DNA from: Phanerodontia chrysosporium
Taxonomy: Eukaryota; Basidiomycota; Agaricomycetes; Polyporales; Phanerochaetaceae
DNA length: 64,000 bases
Direction: 5' to 3'
Assembly (NCBI GenBank): GCA_001910725.1
Contig: MJGA01000043.1
Coordinates: forward strand, 1 to 64,000
Of this stretch, positions 45,121-57,000 are shown one piece after another. Each line of letters opens with the position of its first letter. The stretch's first letter is position 1. Under the pieces are notes generated by a model, which was given only the letters and a program-made list of their open reading frames with translations, ran no database searches and was not told where the DNA came from. A program made the translations under genes and the position numbers.

Positions 45121-46590
45121 AAGGTCACAGAGCTGTTGCATGCCATCAGGTCACGTGGGCGGTAAGCACAGTGTTCGTAGTAGTTCCTGTGGCCACATCG
45201 ATTACACGGCGACGAAGATCGAGAACCAGATTATGAACGTACATATATTCAGCGATCTCATCCATGCACGGTACCATACAGCTAACCTGTGACGCTGTCC
45301 CGATTTGCATTCCGGCGTGGCGAATAACGGTGGGCCTGGTGCCAGCACCACGATCTCGACGAGGACGATGCGCGGAAAGGAGGCGCATGCGGAGACCGTT
45401 AACGGCGTTCCGTACGTGCCCCTGCACGACGAGCCTGCTGCAGTGCGCACGCCGCTCGCATGCGTCTCCGCGGAATACGAAGGCACATGCGCGGCGGGAC
45501 GCACAGGCAGGCGATAATGGACGGAGTGGCCGAGCAATCGCAACTGATCCGGAATTCCACCAGGGATCCATGCAGTTGCTCTTAGGGTGTCTACCCAGTC
45601 CGCTAGGCCACGGGACCGCAGTGCAGGCTGGGTGCGTGTTGGTGCGTTGCATCTCGGGCCCTGCCACAGCGGGCAGCCTACGCGGACGCGACGAACCGCC
45701 CTGACAGCCCAGGCCGAGAAGCACCACGCCGCACGGGGACGCGGCTGTGCACTGCGACGGCGAGACAGGCAGGTGGCCGAGGACATGCCTTGCGCATGCC
45801 CTTGCGCGTGCCCTTGCGCGTGCCCTTGCGCGTGCCAGCCCTTCCAGCGCGGGAACAGGCCCAACGGACCCGCAGCACGCCTCAACCTTGCGCTTGGTCT
45901 ACCCGCCATCCGTGTCCCGACTTCGAGTGCAGCGCGTCCTGGGGATGGGTGCATCGCGACGACGGCGCACACCCGTGCCGCAGCTGGTCGCTCCACGCTC
46001 AGCATCGCGCGCTGGCCAAGAGGGAGCACATGTGCGCGGGGCTACGCACGCCGCCGCGCACACGTGCTGCCAGCTCTGGGAGGCGGAACATGGGCTCGAG
46101 GACGGCGCGCGGAAGCGTGGGCGTGATGGTGATGGCGACAACTGGGCAGAGCCTCCCAGGCATGCCATCCGCAGGAGGCTTGGGCAGTTGGCCTCTGCGA
46201 TCGTTGCACGTTACGGAAATTATCAGTCGTGGGCCGGTCGAACCCGTGCGCCGGTCCTCTGCTATTGCAGTGCGTGCCGCCCAGGCGAGGCTGGGCCCGT
46301 GCGCGCTGCTTGCTGGGTGGTGAGAGTTGTTAGAGGTCTGTTTGTCGTAGAGTCGTGGTGCGATTTTCAGAGAAGAAAAGGCGGAGACTGAGACTGACGG
46401 CTGCACTCGACGACCGCGCTTCAAGAGCGTTATGATTACGTCAGCCGCTGGTAAGACATCAAGGTTGCCGATCCTTTTCAAGTGTTGTTACCCTCTTTGC
46501 TTACTCTTACTTACGAGACTACAAGAAACTGTATTGCGAGCGGCACTCAGTACCTATCCTTCAACTGACTCGACTACTGCGGGGCCAAAG
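45121..46590. other. GC-rich gap between FMO3 and deaminase copy B
   Basis: Several long overlapping frames exist on both strands but none is protein-like; the minus-strand frame has a GHAQ repeat that merely translates the 12-bp tandem repeat. Two tRNA-like 5' halves face each other near 45515-45620 without a complete cloverleaf. The last 205 bp belong to the inverted duplication. Confidence 0.45.
45786..45836 (+). repeat. 12-bp tandem repeat, about four units
   Basis: Three exact copies of TGCCCTTGCGCG (45797-45832) are preceded by a degenerate 11-bp unit (45786-45796) and followed by a partial unit. Confidence 0.85.
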
Positions 46591-47368
46591 ATGGACGCAA
46601 CCGACTCCCTCGGGCTTGCTGCTGCCATTGCGGAGGCGCAAAAGAGCTACGCAGAGGGTGGCATCCCCATCGGTGCTGCGCTCGTGCAGCACGCCAGCGC
46701 GGATGCCGCGCCGAAGCTCATCGCGTGCGGGCACAACCAGCGCATCCAGAAGGGCTCGGCGACGCTCCACGGGGAGATATCGTGCCTCGAGAACGCGGGC
46801 CGGCTCAAGTCTGACGTATACAGGAAGTGCACGATGGTGTGTATGGCGTACACCCTCGGTGTGTACACGTGCTGATACGGAAACGTGTGCCAGTTCACTA
46901 CTCTGAGGTGGGGATCTCAAGGTAGTACTCTTGCGGCGAGGAGTTTGCTGACTCGGAACTCTTGGTAGCCCGTGCATGATGTGCACCGGCGCGATACTTC
47001 TCTATCGCATTCCTCGCGTAGTTATTGGTGAGAACACCAACTACCTGGGAGGCGAGGACCTGCTGCGCGAGCGTGGCGTCGAGGTCCTCGTCCTGGATAA
47101 TGCAGAGTGCAAGGCACTCATGTCGAAGTTTATTTCAGAGAGACCTGAGGTGGGTGATCAGCAGTTCAAGTTTCCGTCTTACGCACTCACACTCTGCTCA
47201 GGAATGGAACGAAGACATTGGCGAGGAATCGTAGCCCTTTCCGGTCATGTACATGATAGCTATCTCACCTGCATTGCGATTCGTCCGCCGCACGGGACTC
47301 CCGGACAGGACTTCACGGATTGAGCAGCAAAGGTAACCGTGTTGGCGTTAATTGGGGAGCTGCTTCGG
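46385..47368 (+). repeat. Inverted duplication, copy B (cytosine deaminase segment)
   Basis: This is the counterpart of 32935-33905 in opposite orientation. Similarity covers the gene and both flanks and stops abruptly at about 47366, after GGGGAGCTGCTTCG. Confidence 0.85.
46591..47234 (+). CDS. FCY1: Cytosine deaminase, copy B
   Basis: Exons 46591-46836, 46894-46907 (14-bp microexon), 46969-47149 and 47202-47234 encode 157 residues. Key motifs are as in copy A: YAEGGIPIGAAL, ATLHGEISCLENAGRL, PCMMCTGAILL, PEEWNEDIGEES. Coding differences from copy A are few and conservative (for example AIAEAQKSY against AIAQAHKSY). Introns differ slightly more than exons, and both copies keep all splice signals, suggesting selection on both or a very young duplication. 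A longer in-frame start upstream (46432 region) is open but absent in copy A and in the family. Confidence 0.9.
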
Positions 47369-48230
47369 CGACGAGTAACGACCATCAGTCAAGGTCTTAC
47401 GATGGTAACACGCGCCCTTGGAGATGGCGGTCAATGATATTTAGCTCGACGAGCCGCTTACTTGAGTGATGGGTGTTCATGAGTATCTATGTTGTTTTGA
47501 CCAGATGAACAAAGGCCTGGACACTCGTCAAGGTGCAGGATATATGAGCACGCCACCAGCGAGCCCGATATGGCAATACAAAGCGGGCTGAAAGCGTTAC
47601 GTAAGCAAAGACTTCAACCTGGTCTCCCGCGGTCATTGCGAGATTACTCTCCCTCAGACCAAAGAATCCCGCACAGACGAAGATGGGGAAAAGCTACTTG
47701 TCGGTGTTGATCACTGTCTCGCACTCCATGCTGTTCCAAGCTTTGAGCCCAGCAGGTATTAGTTCCAAATGGACCCTTGGAACGCCCGACTCGGAGCCTG
47801 GTTGTAATGGTAACTTGAAGTAACTCGGGGCCTAAGGTCAGTAGCATGTCTTGCACTCGTTGGTGATAGATACGGATGATGACCCTCTTCAGCACGTTGT
47901 CGTGTTAGCCTTCCAGCTGTGGCCTTCTCTTCCCTTCCTCCACAACTCGGAAGCTCATGTGGCTCTATGCCGGCGCGCGCTGCGGGGCGGACAGGGTCGC
48001 ATCGTACAACGTGACCCTGGCTTCGCCCGATGATGTTGCTGGTACCCGCTCCTTGTTACGAGATAAGTACGTCCACGAACTTCTGATACAATTGGAGAAG
48101 CTGACCAACCCAACAGGTTCCCGCAGGCTGGAATATATAGTGACATGATGCACGTCGGGAAGCCTCGAACCTTAGGACAGTCCACCTACATCCCTTGAAA
48201 TACGCCACTGCCGAGTGCGCAGAGTCAAAC
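47235..48230. other. Spacer between deaminase copy B and GH31
   Basis: The first 130 bp are duplicated with copy A. The rest shows no gene. A weak TATATA lies at 48134-48139, about 95 bp before the GH31 ATG. Confidence 0.4.
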
Positions 48231-51200
48231 ATGGCTCTCCTAGCCCATTGGGCTACTACACTGCTGTTCGCGTGTTGTGTCGTGGCGCGAGGCCCATCGC
48301 AGCTGCAACAACGAGTGCCACTACAACGCGACATTGACGACACCGCTGTCTTCTCCGGCAACGTGTCTACCTGCTCAGGTACGTCTTCTCCTGCTCTTCG
48401 AGCTCTTTCTTCCCTTCTCACCCCGGTTACCCAGGCTACACATTGCAAGACTTGGTATCGACGAGCACCGGCGTTACCGCACACTTATCCCTTGCCGGCC
48501 CCGCATGCAATGCGTTCGGGCACGACATCGCCAATCTCACTCTCGAAGCCACATACGAATCTGATACACGGTTCGTGCTTCTATCAGTATGTGCGGGAGC
48601 ATGCCAACTGACTCCGAGCTTCTGACAGGCTGCACGTGAACATTTTCGACACTGCGCGGTCACAGTTCACCGTGCCTTCTTCTGTCGTCGCGGTGCCGCG
48701 CGCGTCGGGTCTCTCGCACATGGATTCTTCGGAGCTCGTGTTCAACTACGAGACGTCGCCCTTCGCATTCTGGATCACGCGCCGCTCTTCGCCTGATGCA
48801 GCACCCCTGTTCGACACGCGCGCCTCGTCTCTGCCTCCCACGCCCATCCCTCCTCTGGACTCCACTGATCCATCCACGGCACTCGACAGCTTTCCCCTCG
48901 TGTTCGAGGATTCGTACCTCCAAATAGCGTCGGCCCTACCGAAGGACACCAACATATATGGGCTCGGGGAGGTCGTCGCAAGCAGCGGCTTCCGCCGCCA
49001 CCTGGGCGGAAACGGCAGCTTTGGCACCTTGCAGACTTTTTGGAACAGAGATATACAGGACCCGCTGGATCAAAACCTGCAAGTCGTTCTTAAGGCGCAT
49101 ATATGCACATTGAACACTCACATCAACTCTCGTAGGTACGGCTCGCATAACATTTATCTGGAACACCGCTTCGACGAAAAGACGAGCAAGTCTCAATCCC
49201 ATGGAGTGTTCCTTCTGAGGTACTACAGTTGTCTCCTGTGTTATAGAACTTCTGCTGAATACCTGTTGCAATAGCGCTGCACCCGCAGATATCCTTCTAG
49301 TTACACCGCCGTCGTCCAACGTCTCACTAATTGAGTACCGCCTGGTAGGCGGCACCCTGGACATGTACTTCTTCTCGGGTCCCTCGTCGCAGACGGTCAT
49401 TGAGCAGTACACGGACGTGATAGGCAAGCCGACGTGGCAGCCCGCCTGGGGCCTCGGCTTCCACCTGTGCCGCTGGGGGTACAGGAACGTCAGCGAGACG
49501 ATGGCCGCGGTGAAGGGCATGCGGGACGCGAATATCCCGCTCGAAGGTGCGCCGTCAACAGCCCAGTTCGAGCACATTCTCACGTCTGCTGTAGTCATGT
49601 GGAACGACATCGACCTGTATCACGCTTTCAGAGATTTTACCGCCGACCCTGTTTCCTTCCCGCCAGAAGAGATGCGCTCATTCATCCGCGAGCTGGTACG
49701 ATTTAATTCTAGCATCATACCCTCACACCTTATTTCGTTGCACACTAGGCCCAAAATCACCAGCATTACATTCCCATTGTGGACGCTGCTATCGCGCACC
49801 AGGGAAACGCAAGCGACCTGGTAAGCATATATCATGATCCCAGATCATGCACTTGACCTTCCATCAAACCTGTAGTATGACCCGTACATTCGTGGAACAG
49901 AACTGTACGCAGTACCATCCGGATGTTCTATCTCTATGACACGTCTAACCGTTGCATTAGCGACGCGTTCGTCAAGAACCCTGATGGGTCCGAGTACATC
50001 GGCCAGGTGTGGCCAGGATATACCGTCTTCCCCGATTGGTTCGCTCCGAACGCACAGCAGCTCTGGACCGAGGCGCTGTCGAACTGGAGCGCGCTGGGCA
50101 TCGAGTTCAGTGGCATTTGGCTCGACATGAACGAGGTGTCTAGTTTCTGTGTTGGCAGCTGGTGAGCATGACCGTCGGGCAGCGTAGGAACGCACTGGAC
50201 ACACGAACAGCGGGACTGGGCAGGATTGGAGCAATACGACGCTGCCATTCCTGCTTCCTGGAGACCCTGGAATGGAAATCACGGATTGGCCAGAAGGGTG
50301 AGCACTCTTGATGGCGCGCATCGACGACGAGCTGAGCCGCCGTACGTAGCTACAACTCGACCATCTCGGGCCCAAGCGGGAACGTGACTGTCAACGGCAC
50401 TCTCACGTATGGCGCTGGTACAGACACCAGTGCCGGCGCGGACGCCATCCAGAAACGAGGCCTCGGCTCTGCAGCAGCCGATATGGACCTCAATGACCCG
50501 CCGTACACTATCCACAATGGTGACGTCGTTCAGTCGTAGTCTGCACTCGTTCTCACCATCGACCAGGATTCGGCCCACTGTCCGTGCACACCATGGCCAC
50601 CAACGCGACGCACGCCGGCGGGCTCATCGAGCTCGACGTGCACAACCTGTGGGGCATGATGGAGTCGCGCGCGACGCACGACGCGCTCCTGTCCGTGCGC
50701 CCGGGGCAGCGCCCGTTCATCATCGCGCGGAGCACGTTCCCGTCCTCGGGCAGGTGGACCGGGCACTGGCTCGGCGACAACTTCAGCAAGTGGGCGTACA
50801 TGCGCGCGAGCGTGGCGGGCGTGCTGCAGTTCCAGCTGTTCGGCATCCCGATGGTCGGCGCGGACGTGTGTGGCTTCCAGGGGAACACGGACGAGGAGCT
50901 GTGCAACCGCTGGATGATGCTCGGCGCGTTCCTCCCGTTCTTCCGCAACCACAACCAGCGCGGCGCGCGCAGCCAGGAGCCGTTCCGCTGGGACAGCGTC
51001 GCAGAGGCGAGTCGCACCGCCATTGGAATCCGCTATTCGCTTCTGCCGTACTGGGTGAGCCCTCTTCTGGACCGTGTTGAGCGTCGGACTGACGGCCTTC
51101 CAGTACACATTGTTTGCCAACGCTTCGCTGCATGGTTCACCGCCTGTGCGCGCTCTCTTCTTTGAATTCCCAGATGAGCCCGAGCTCTTCGCGGTGGACA

Positions 51201-51840
51201 CCCAGTTCTTGGTCGGGCGGGACATCCTCGTCACGCCCGTGCTGACGCCGAATGTGTCCTCTGTCGCCGGTACGCCTCCGCCGCGCACTTGCAGCCCGTC
51301 CTCTGACACCGTCCTACAGGCATCCTTCCCGGGCGAGGCCACACCGTCTGGCGCGACTGGTACACACACGAGGCCGTGACCGCGAGCGCAGGCACGCCCA
51401 CGCCGCTCTCCGCGCCGCTCGGGCACATCCCGGTGCACATCCGCGACGGCGCCGCGATCCTGCTGCACGCGGCGCCCGGGTACACGACCGCGGAGACACG
51501 CCTGTCGCCATTCGCGCTGCTCGTCTCCCTGACAAAGGACGGCCACGCGTCCGGGTCGGCGTACTTGGACGACGGCGAGAGCGTGCCGCCGACACCGAGC
51601 AGGACGGTCACGTTCGCCGTCGGTGCCGGTGTGCTGCACATCACGAGCTCCGGGACGTACACGGCCGTGCCGGCACTGGAACGCGTGACGGTGCTCGGGG
51701 CACCGCGCCCGTCGGTGGTCGCTGTTGCCGGGGCAGAGCTCGCGCCGGAGAGCTGGACGTACGATGCGGCGAAGATGGAGCTGGTCGTCAGCGGACTGAG
51801 GGTGAATGTGAACGAGGATGCTACGATGGAGTGGCATTAG
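48231..51840 (+). CDS. Secreted GH31 alpha-glucosidase, intact
   Basis: ATG at 48231 opens a signal peptide (MALLAHWATTLLFACCVVARG). At least a dozen introns were traced and all exons join in frame to TAG at 51840, for roughly 900 residues. GH31 landmarks: substrate-cleft W-N-D-I-D (VMWNDIDLYH), the nucleophile Asp in GIWLDMNEVSSF, the acid/base Asp in HWLGDNFSKW, the FGIPMVGADVCGF stretch and FFRNHNQ. One intron near 49078-49137 uses a GC donor (CT|GCAAGT), a minor but recognised type. The enzyme releases glucose from the non-reducing ends of maltose, starch or related glucans outside the cell. No frame damage was found, unlike many neighbours. Confidence 0.92.
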
Positions 51841-52821
51841 TAGAATAGTGTACGTCATGTATAGTTTTGCAGCTGCTATTGTATTACATACTTTCAACCT
51901 TTCAGGGATCTTGTGCATCCAACTGTGCGAAAAGGCTATCCTGGACTTTGTCAAGTAATCAGGCAAGGACAGAAATAACAAAGAAGCAACCTCTGCCCAC
52001 CTGCTTGAGTGACGACCAAAAAATGCACGAAGCCCTCTGAGTAGTCATTCCTCTCGGCTTCCACGTCCTCGGATACATGAACGTGCTTGTCAACATCCGT
52101 GATGCAGTCAGCATGGTCCCTCAGCCACCGCTGTGCGCGCCAGAACAAGGTATCGGCAGGCTCTATGGATAGGCCTTTTGGCTGATTATGAGGCTTAGCG
52201 TGGCTCGATTTAGAGCAGCGGTAGAAGATTATGCGCACCGCCAAGAGGATCACATCGCCAATGTCGACGTCCAGTGGTGGAACAGCGTACTTCACGAAAC
52301 AGCCGACGGCAGGCCAGTCCCCTTCAGCCGAGGCCAGCACGGGCTTAAGGAGATTAGGGCAGTATGAAGTCAAGTTCAAGGAGACCATTGCAGTAGCAGG
52401 AATGGCGCGACAGCAACTTGAAACTTGGACTTTTTCAGTTCACGGGGGAGTTTGGGCGCATTTCAAAGTCCGACCCAGTCTGTCTTGCCACCCAAGTGGC
52501 GTTGCCCATGTCAACCTATCCTGTAGAATCTGGTCTAAAAGAAAACATTCTTCGCTTCCAAGTGATACTACTTATGTGGTGATTTGCCTTCTCGCGCGCT
52601 CACATCGCCCAAGGAGTCGAGGAGGGTAGGCACTGCGCGGAAACGTCTACTTAGCGGCGCTTGCATATGGACGCCGGTCGGAGCTGACGAGAGTTGAAAC
52701 GTTGAAACGTTGAACTTCCAAGACACTTTATTGCGTACAAAGTTACAGCTTGACATTCCAAAAGGACCAGCAGTGCTACAAACGTTACCAGTACATCTTG
52801 ATATACTTTTATCTCAAGCGT
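51841..52821. other. Region between GH31 and FMO4
   Basis: Apart from the weak minus-strand frame listed separately at 51951-52388, nothing is supported here. Confidence 0.4.
51951..52388 (-). CDS. Unrecognised small open frame
   Basis: A frame of 145 codons starts at ATG 52386-52388 (MVSLNLTSYCPN). It contains a short hydrophobic stretch (VILLAVRIIFY) and a hydrophilic second half (LFWRAQRWLRDHADC). Its final residues could be intron, since a GT-rich donor-like site follows VVTQ. No family is recognised and no paralogue exists here. It could be chance or the end of a spliced gene. Confidence 0.3.
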   Translation of the reverse strand: MVSLNLTSYCPNLLKPVLASAEGDWPAVGCFVKYAVPPLDVDIGDVILLAVRIIFYRCSKSSHAKPHNQPKGLSIEPADTLFWRAQRWLRDHADCITDVDKHVHVSEDVEAERNDYSEGFVHFLVVTQAGGQRLLLCYFCPCLIT

Positions 52822-53930
52822 TTACGCTTTGACCTCGACCGGGGCAGAATACCGCTCGCCAAAGATGCCCTCCTGCTTCGCCTTGATCTCTGCAAACACA
52901 AACGGTCAGCGGGGCAGCAGCGCCGAAATTCGTAGAGTGCGCACGGAGAGCAAGGTGCTTCGAGAAGAAGCGACACCACGCCAGATTGCCCATCATGTAC
53001 CAGAAGTTGGGCAGGCCAATCTCGCGCCACGCGCCACGAATCTCACCCTCGGCGTTGAGGCTCCAGATCGGCACGATCTTCTTGCCCTCCTCCGCACCGA
53101 CGAGGTCAGTGATGGGCCCGCGCGGGTCCGAGAAGCTGTGGTCACGACCGTCAGTGGGGGCCCGGCGTGAGATCAGAGACGCTGCGCGGCGCACCCAGTC
53201 GCGAAGAGGACAACGTCCGCCTCGAGCTCGCTTCCGTCGGTGAACTTGAGGCCCTTGGGCGTGAAGCGTTCAATCTGCGTGCCGTTCTTCAGCTTGATCT
53301 TGCCGTCGATGATCATCTGGCACGCGCCGACGTCTGCACGGATGCTGTCAGTCCCACAGGATCAACTGACATGGCGCACCGCCGCACACACATACCTAGG
53401 TAGTACCCGCCCGCACGCTTGAGCGCGAGGAAGAGGAAACCAGAGCCGTCCTCGCCAAAGTTGAGCTTGTAGCCCCTCTTCACGAGGCCATCGAGGAGCT
53501 CCCTTGGCGCTGATCAGCTTCACAGGTTCGCCACAGGAGCGCGTCAAACGCACTGGTCTTTCTCCTTGATGATGGCCGTTCCACGCTGCGCGAGGAGCTT
53601 GTTGAACAGGATTGGAACCGAGTTATCCAGCCTATCGGCCTCCTCGATTGGCGGGCCACCCTCCCAGTAGTTCGCTACAAAGACATTAGTCTTCGATTGT
53701 CGCCCAAAGAGTGACCGTTTGCGCACGTTTCATGAGAATGGGCATGCCCTCCTTCGTGGACATGATGTATGTCGAGCTGCGCTGGAAGAGCGTGACATCA
53801 ACGCCGTGCTCGACATAGTCAGTGCAGATATCATGAGCTGCACGGATTGATCAGTTCACAGACGATACCGCGTGGATATGAACGACGCACCTGACGTGCA
53901 CGCACGGCCTGCTGACGCAGGTTACCGTGG
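52822..53930 (-). pseudogene. FMO4: flavin monooxygenase lacking its 5' half
   Basis: Reading from about 53930 down, the gene starts inside the NADPH motif (ACTS-G), followed by an intron and HDICTDYVEHGVDVTLFQRSSTYIMS, then NYWEGGPP, LLDGLVKRGYKLNFG, GGYYL, MIIDGKIKLKNGT, ATG-FSDPRGP, MMGNLAWCRFFSKHLAL and EIKAKQEGIFGERYSAP, stop at 52822. All splice junctions are in frame and sequence is close to FMO5. The SnoaL and FAD domains (about 330 residues) are missing, and the OSBP gene ends only 150 bp away. It is a clean truncation rather than decay, so recent; it cannot make a working FMO alone. Confidence 0.85.
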
Positions 53931-54079
53931 CGAGGGCTCGAGAACCGGAAAAGATACGAATATGATACAGCTCAATAAAACACTGATCATTATCACCGAA
54001 TACAACAGCGTGGAAAACAAGTACACTAAAGCGGTCCAAAACCCGAGATACAACATAGGCGAATAGCATACAGACCTGA

Positions 54080-57000
54080 TCACGGCTGGTCGTCAATAAA
54101 TATCTTGTCGACCCCTCTCCACCGCTCGTCGACGTGCCCCGATATCTTCTCCTTGTACACCCGCTCGCGCTCGACCCAGTACTCAACCTTGTCGTTGTCC
54201 GCGCGCGCCGGCGCCCACACGCGCTCACCTGTGTCTGGTTCCGTCGTCGCCGAGAACCAACGCGGACGGTGCGGCGGCGCACGGCCCTCCTCCCGCGCCT
54301 TGCGCGTCGCGCGCTGGAACTCCTCCTGCTTCTGCTTCAGCTCGTTCGCGCGCTCGTACCTGCCAAGCTCGAACGCGCGCTGATCGGGCCGGAGCCGGCA
54401 GTCCGTCGGGCACAGGTACGGCTTCAGCGTGTCCTCCGGGCAGTCGTTGAGCGTGATCGCGAACGGGGTCAGGTTGAACGGGGCGGGCGGCTTCTCCGAG
54501 TTACGCCAGAGTAGGATGTACTCCGGCATCGAAGAGGCAGCGTGCACGGAAACGTCGGGGTGAAGATGACCGACACCCGTGCCTACTGCGCGAGCCACAA
54601 GTTGGCTGTTCCAGCGGCCGGCGATCTCATAGGTGACATTGCCCTCCTTGTCCGCAACATAGCCGCTGATTTCGTACGCGTCCTTGCCGCGCCATCCGCG
54701 AGGCTTAAAGGTCAGGACGCACTGGTCTCCATTACGGTGATTGGTAATCTGCGAAGAGGACAGTGAGGCAGGGCAAGAGCTGGCAGTGAAGATGCGCACG
54801 CACCACCATATCACCGTAATGATCAATCGTTGGAGATCCAAGGATAAACCCAGAGACATTCGTCGTGACCTTCTTCCAGCTGAAGTGCTCAACCACACGT
54901 CCTTCGAGAACAGAGTCAAGCGCCTTGGGATAGTGTGGTGCCCAGTCTTCAGGCAGAAGCAAGTCCGCGTGTGCGATACCAGTCGGACGGATCTCGAATG
55001 ACTTGCCCAGGAACTTGTTCTGCGCGTCCACCTCGCCGTAATACCGCCATGCAGGAGACTCAGCCCAGCACGCCGAAATCGGCGGGTGGTGGCTGACCTG
55101 CTCCGAGACGTAGCGATACTTCTTATCGAGTCGAACGTACTCAAAGGTCTCGCTCTGCAGCATAGCGTCAGTCTCGAAAGCAATATGGTGCCAGACGGGA
55201 ACGCGCACCAGCATGGGATTGAAAGGCTTGGCGATGCGCCCGATTGTTGAAGAGTAATTCGACATGGCGAAGGCAGCAACAAAGGCTATGCGCCTATGGG
55301 GATCCCTCTCCGCTGCCGCCGCATCTAAGCATTCCGAAAACTCCATGTCCTCCGCCTGCACCAATGGAATGCTGTTAGTACCACGCAATGGCCACACGAC
55401 GTGATGTAACCCACCATACGCTGCAGCATACTAGTGGGCTCGTTGAAAAACACCGGGAACGAGATCTTTGTCAGGTCCTTCCCGATGCTGTTCTTGAGGA
55501 CGGCCCAAAGGCTCATCGGAGGGCGGTCGTCGCTCGAAATCGCGAGGTGCGATCGCAGGCGTTCGTATCCCCTGTACTGTTCGCGGTCAATCATCGGCGG
55601 CAGAGGCATGGTGCGCCGCCCCGCAAGCTGGTCTGTGATGACGAGATTCGGCAGGTTGTTCGTCTCGATCGCGTCAAAGAACTCGTCCTCCTCGTCTGTA
55701 TCGACTGTCTCCTCTTCTGCGGTGGGCGACGTTGAGCCTAGCAAGAGACTCCGCGGACGCACAGCCGTTGGAGACGCGAGAGGAGACACCATCGACCGTC
55801 TGCTGATTGACGTGCGGCGCATGGCCATCGCAGAGGATGTCGGGGTGGGAGTCTCGGCGTGGGTCTCCGCTGATGGTCCGGTTGCTGTAGCTTCGGGTGT
55901 CCGGATGGGCTCTGGGGACTCTACGGTAACAGCAGGTGGCGAGCTGAGCGGGAGAGCGGGAGGACGGTTGCGCAGAGTGCTCACGGCCGAGCTCATCTCG
56001 GACGCAGTGAGGTAACTCGAGCCCTCTGTCAACCGGCTCCGCCTGCGGGCCTTGTTGCGGAGCTCGCGCTCGAGGAACTCGCCCTCCTTCACTACCGCCT
56101 GAAGGCTCTGCTCCCAGACGTTCTGGCGTTCGCGCTCCTTCTCTAGCTGGTTGCGGTACCAATCCTCGCGTTCGCGGACCATGTGCACGTATTCTGAGAG
56201 CATGTTCTGCACCGTGTGCAACGAATCGGCCATAGCAGCCTTCGCGTCTGCAGAACCACCATCGACTTGAAGGCTTCTCAGTAGCTCTGCTGTAAGCTCC
56301 ATCTGCGCGAGGGTCGAGTTGCCATGCAGCTCAAAATTGAGATGGTGGGGAGGGTTAGCCTGCGACTCGTCTGATGACGATCCTTCGGTCTTGTCCCCAT
56401 CATCATGACCATCCCTACTAGCCTCCCTCAGAGTAGGGCTTGCGTCCGAAGCCGAAGGATCATCGCCGGCGATTGAGCTTGGAGCGGACTCTAGCGGTGC
56501 TTGATGGCTGCGACGATGCAGAGTGCTGGTCGACATTCTGACAGATGGCGCCAGGAGGCTTGACACCTCGCTGTCAACACTTGCACGCTCAGCTTCGCGC
56601 CGCGCCCACTCGGAGCTCTTCACGAGTGCTTGTATCCACCGTGAAGCCTCCACAGGGTGATTAGCTTTGAGATACCACTTCTGCACGCCATGATGCCCCC
56701 TCGTCGGCGTGGACTGAACTTCAAAACGTAGCCCGCTGCTGCCAGGCGTCTGTTTCACGATGGCCGTCTTCATTGATATCGAGCCCCTACTGGCGACTTG
56801 TTCATCTTCCTGATGTCGATAGTCTGATGAAATAACTCTAAATCGACGTTTGAGACCATATGCAACGGATGACTTACAGGACAAGACACCCTGTTTGAGG
56901 ACAAACCATCGAGTATTGTAGCCCTTGGCAACGTTGGTGTACTTGTTGAGATACCCTTTCAACTCGGGACAGCCGTTGGACGGCTGGTCTAGGAGTGTGG

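Noticed and set aside
45515..45625. Two tRNA-like 5' halves facing each other (GGAGTGGCCGAGC on plus; GTGGCCTAGCGG on minus) with a strong palindrome between them.
   Set aside because: Neither strand gives a complete cloverleaf: no proper T-arm and no matching acceptor 3' strand. A covariance-model search (tRNAscan-SE) would settle it.
45202..46126. Long frames with a repeated GHAQ peptide between FMO3 and deaminase copy B.
   Set aside because: The repeat is just the 12-bp DNA repeat translated; no splice plan or family similarity.
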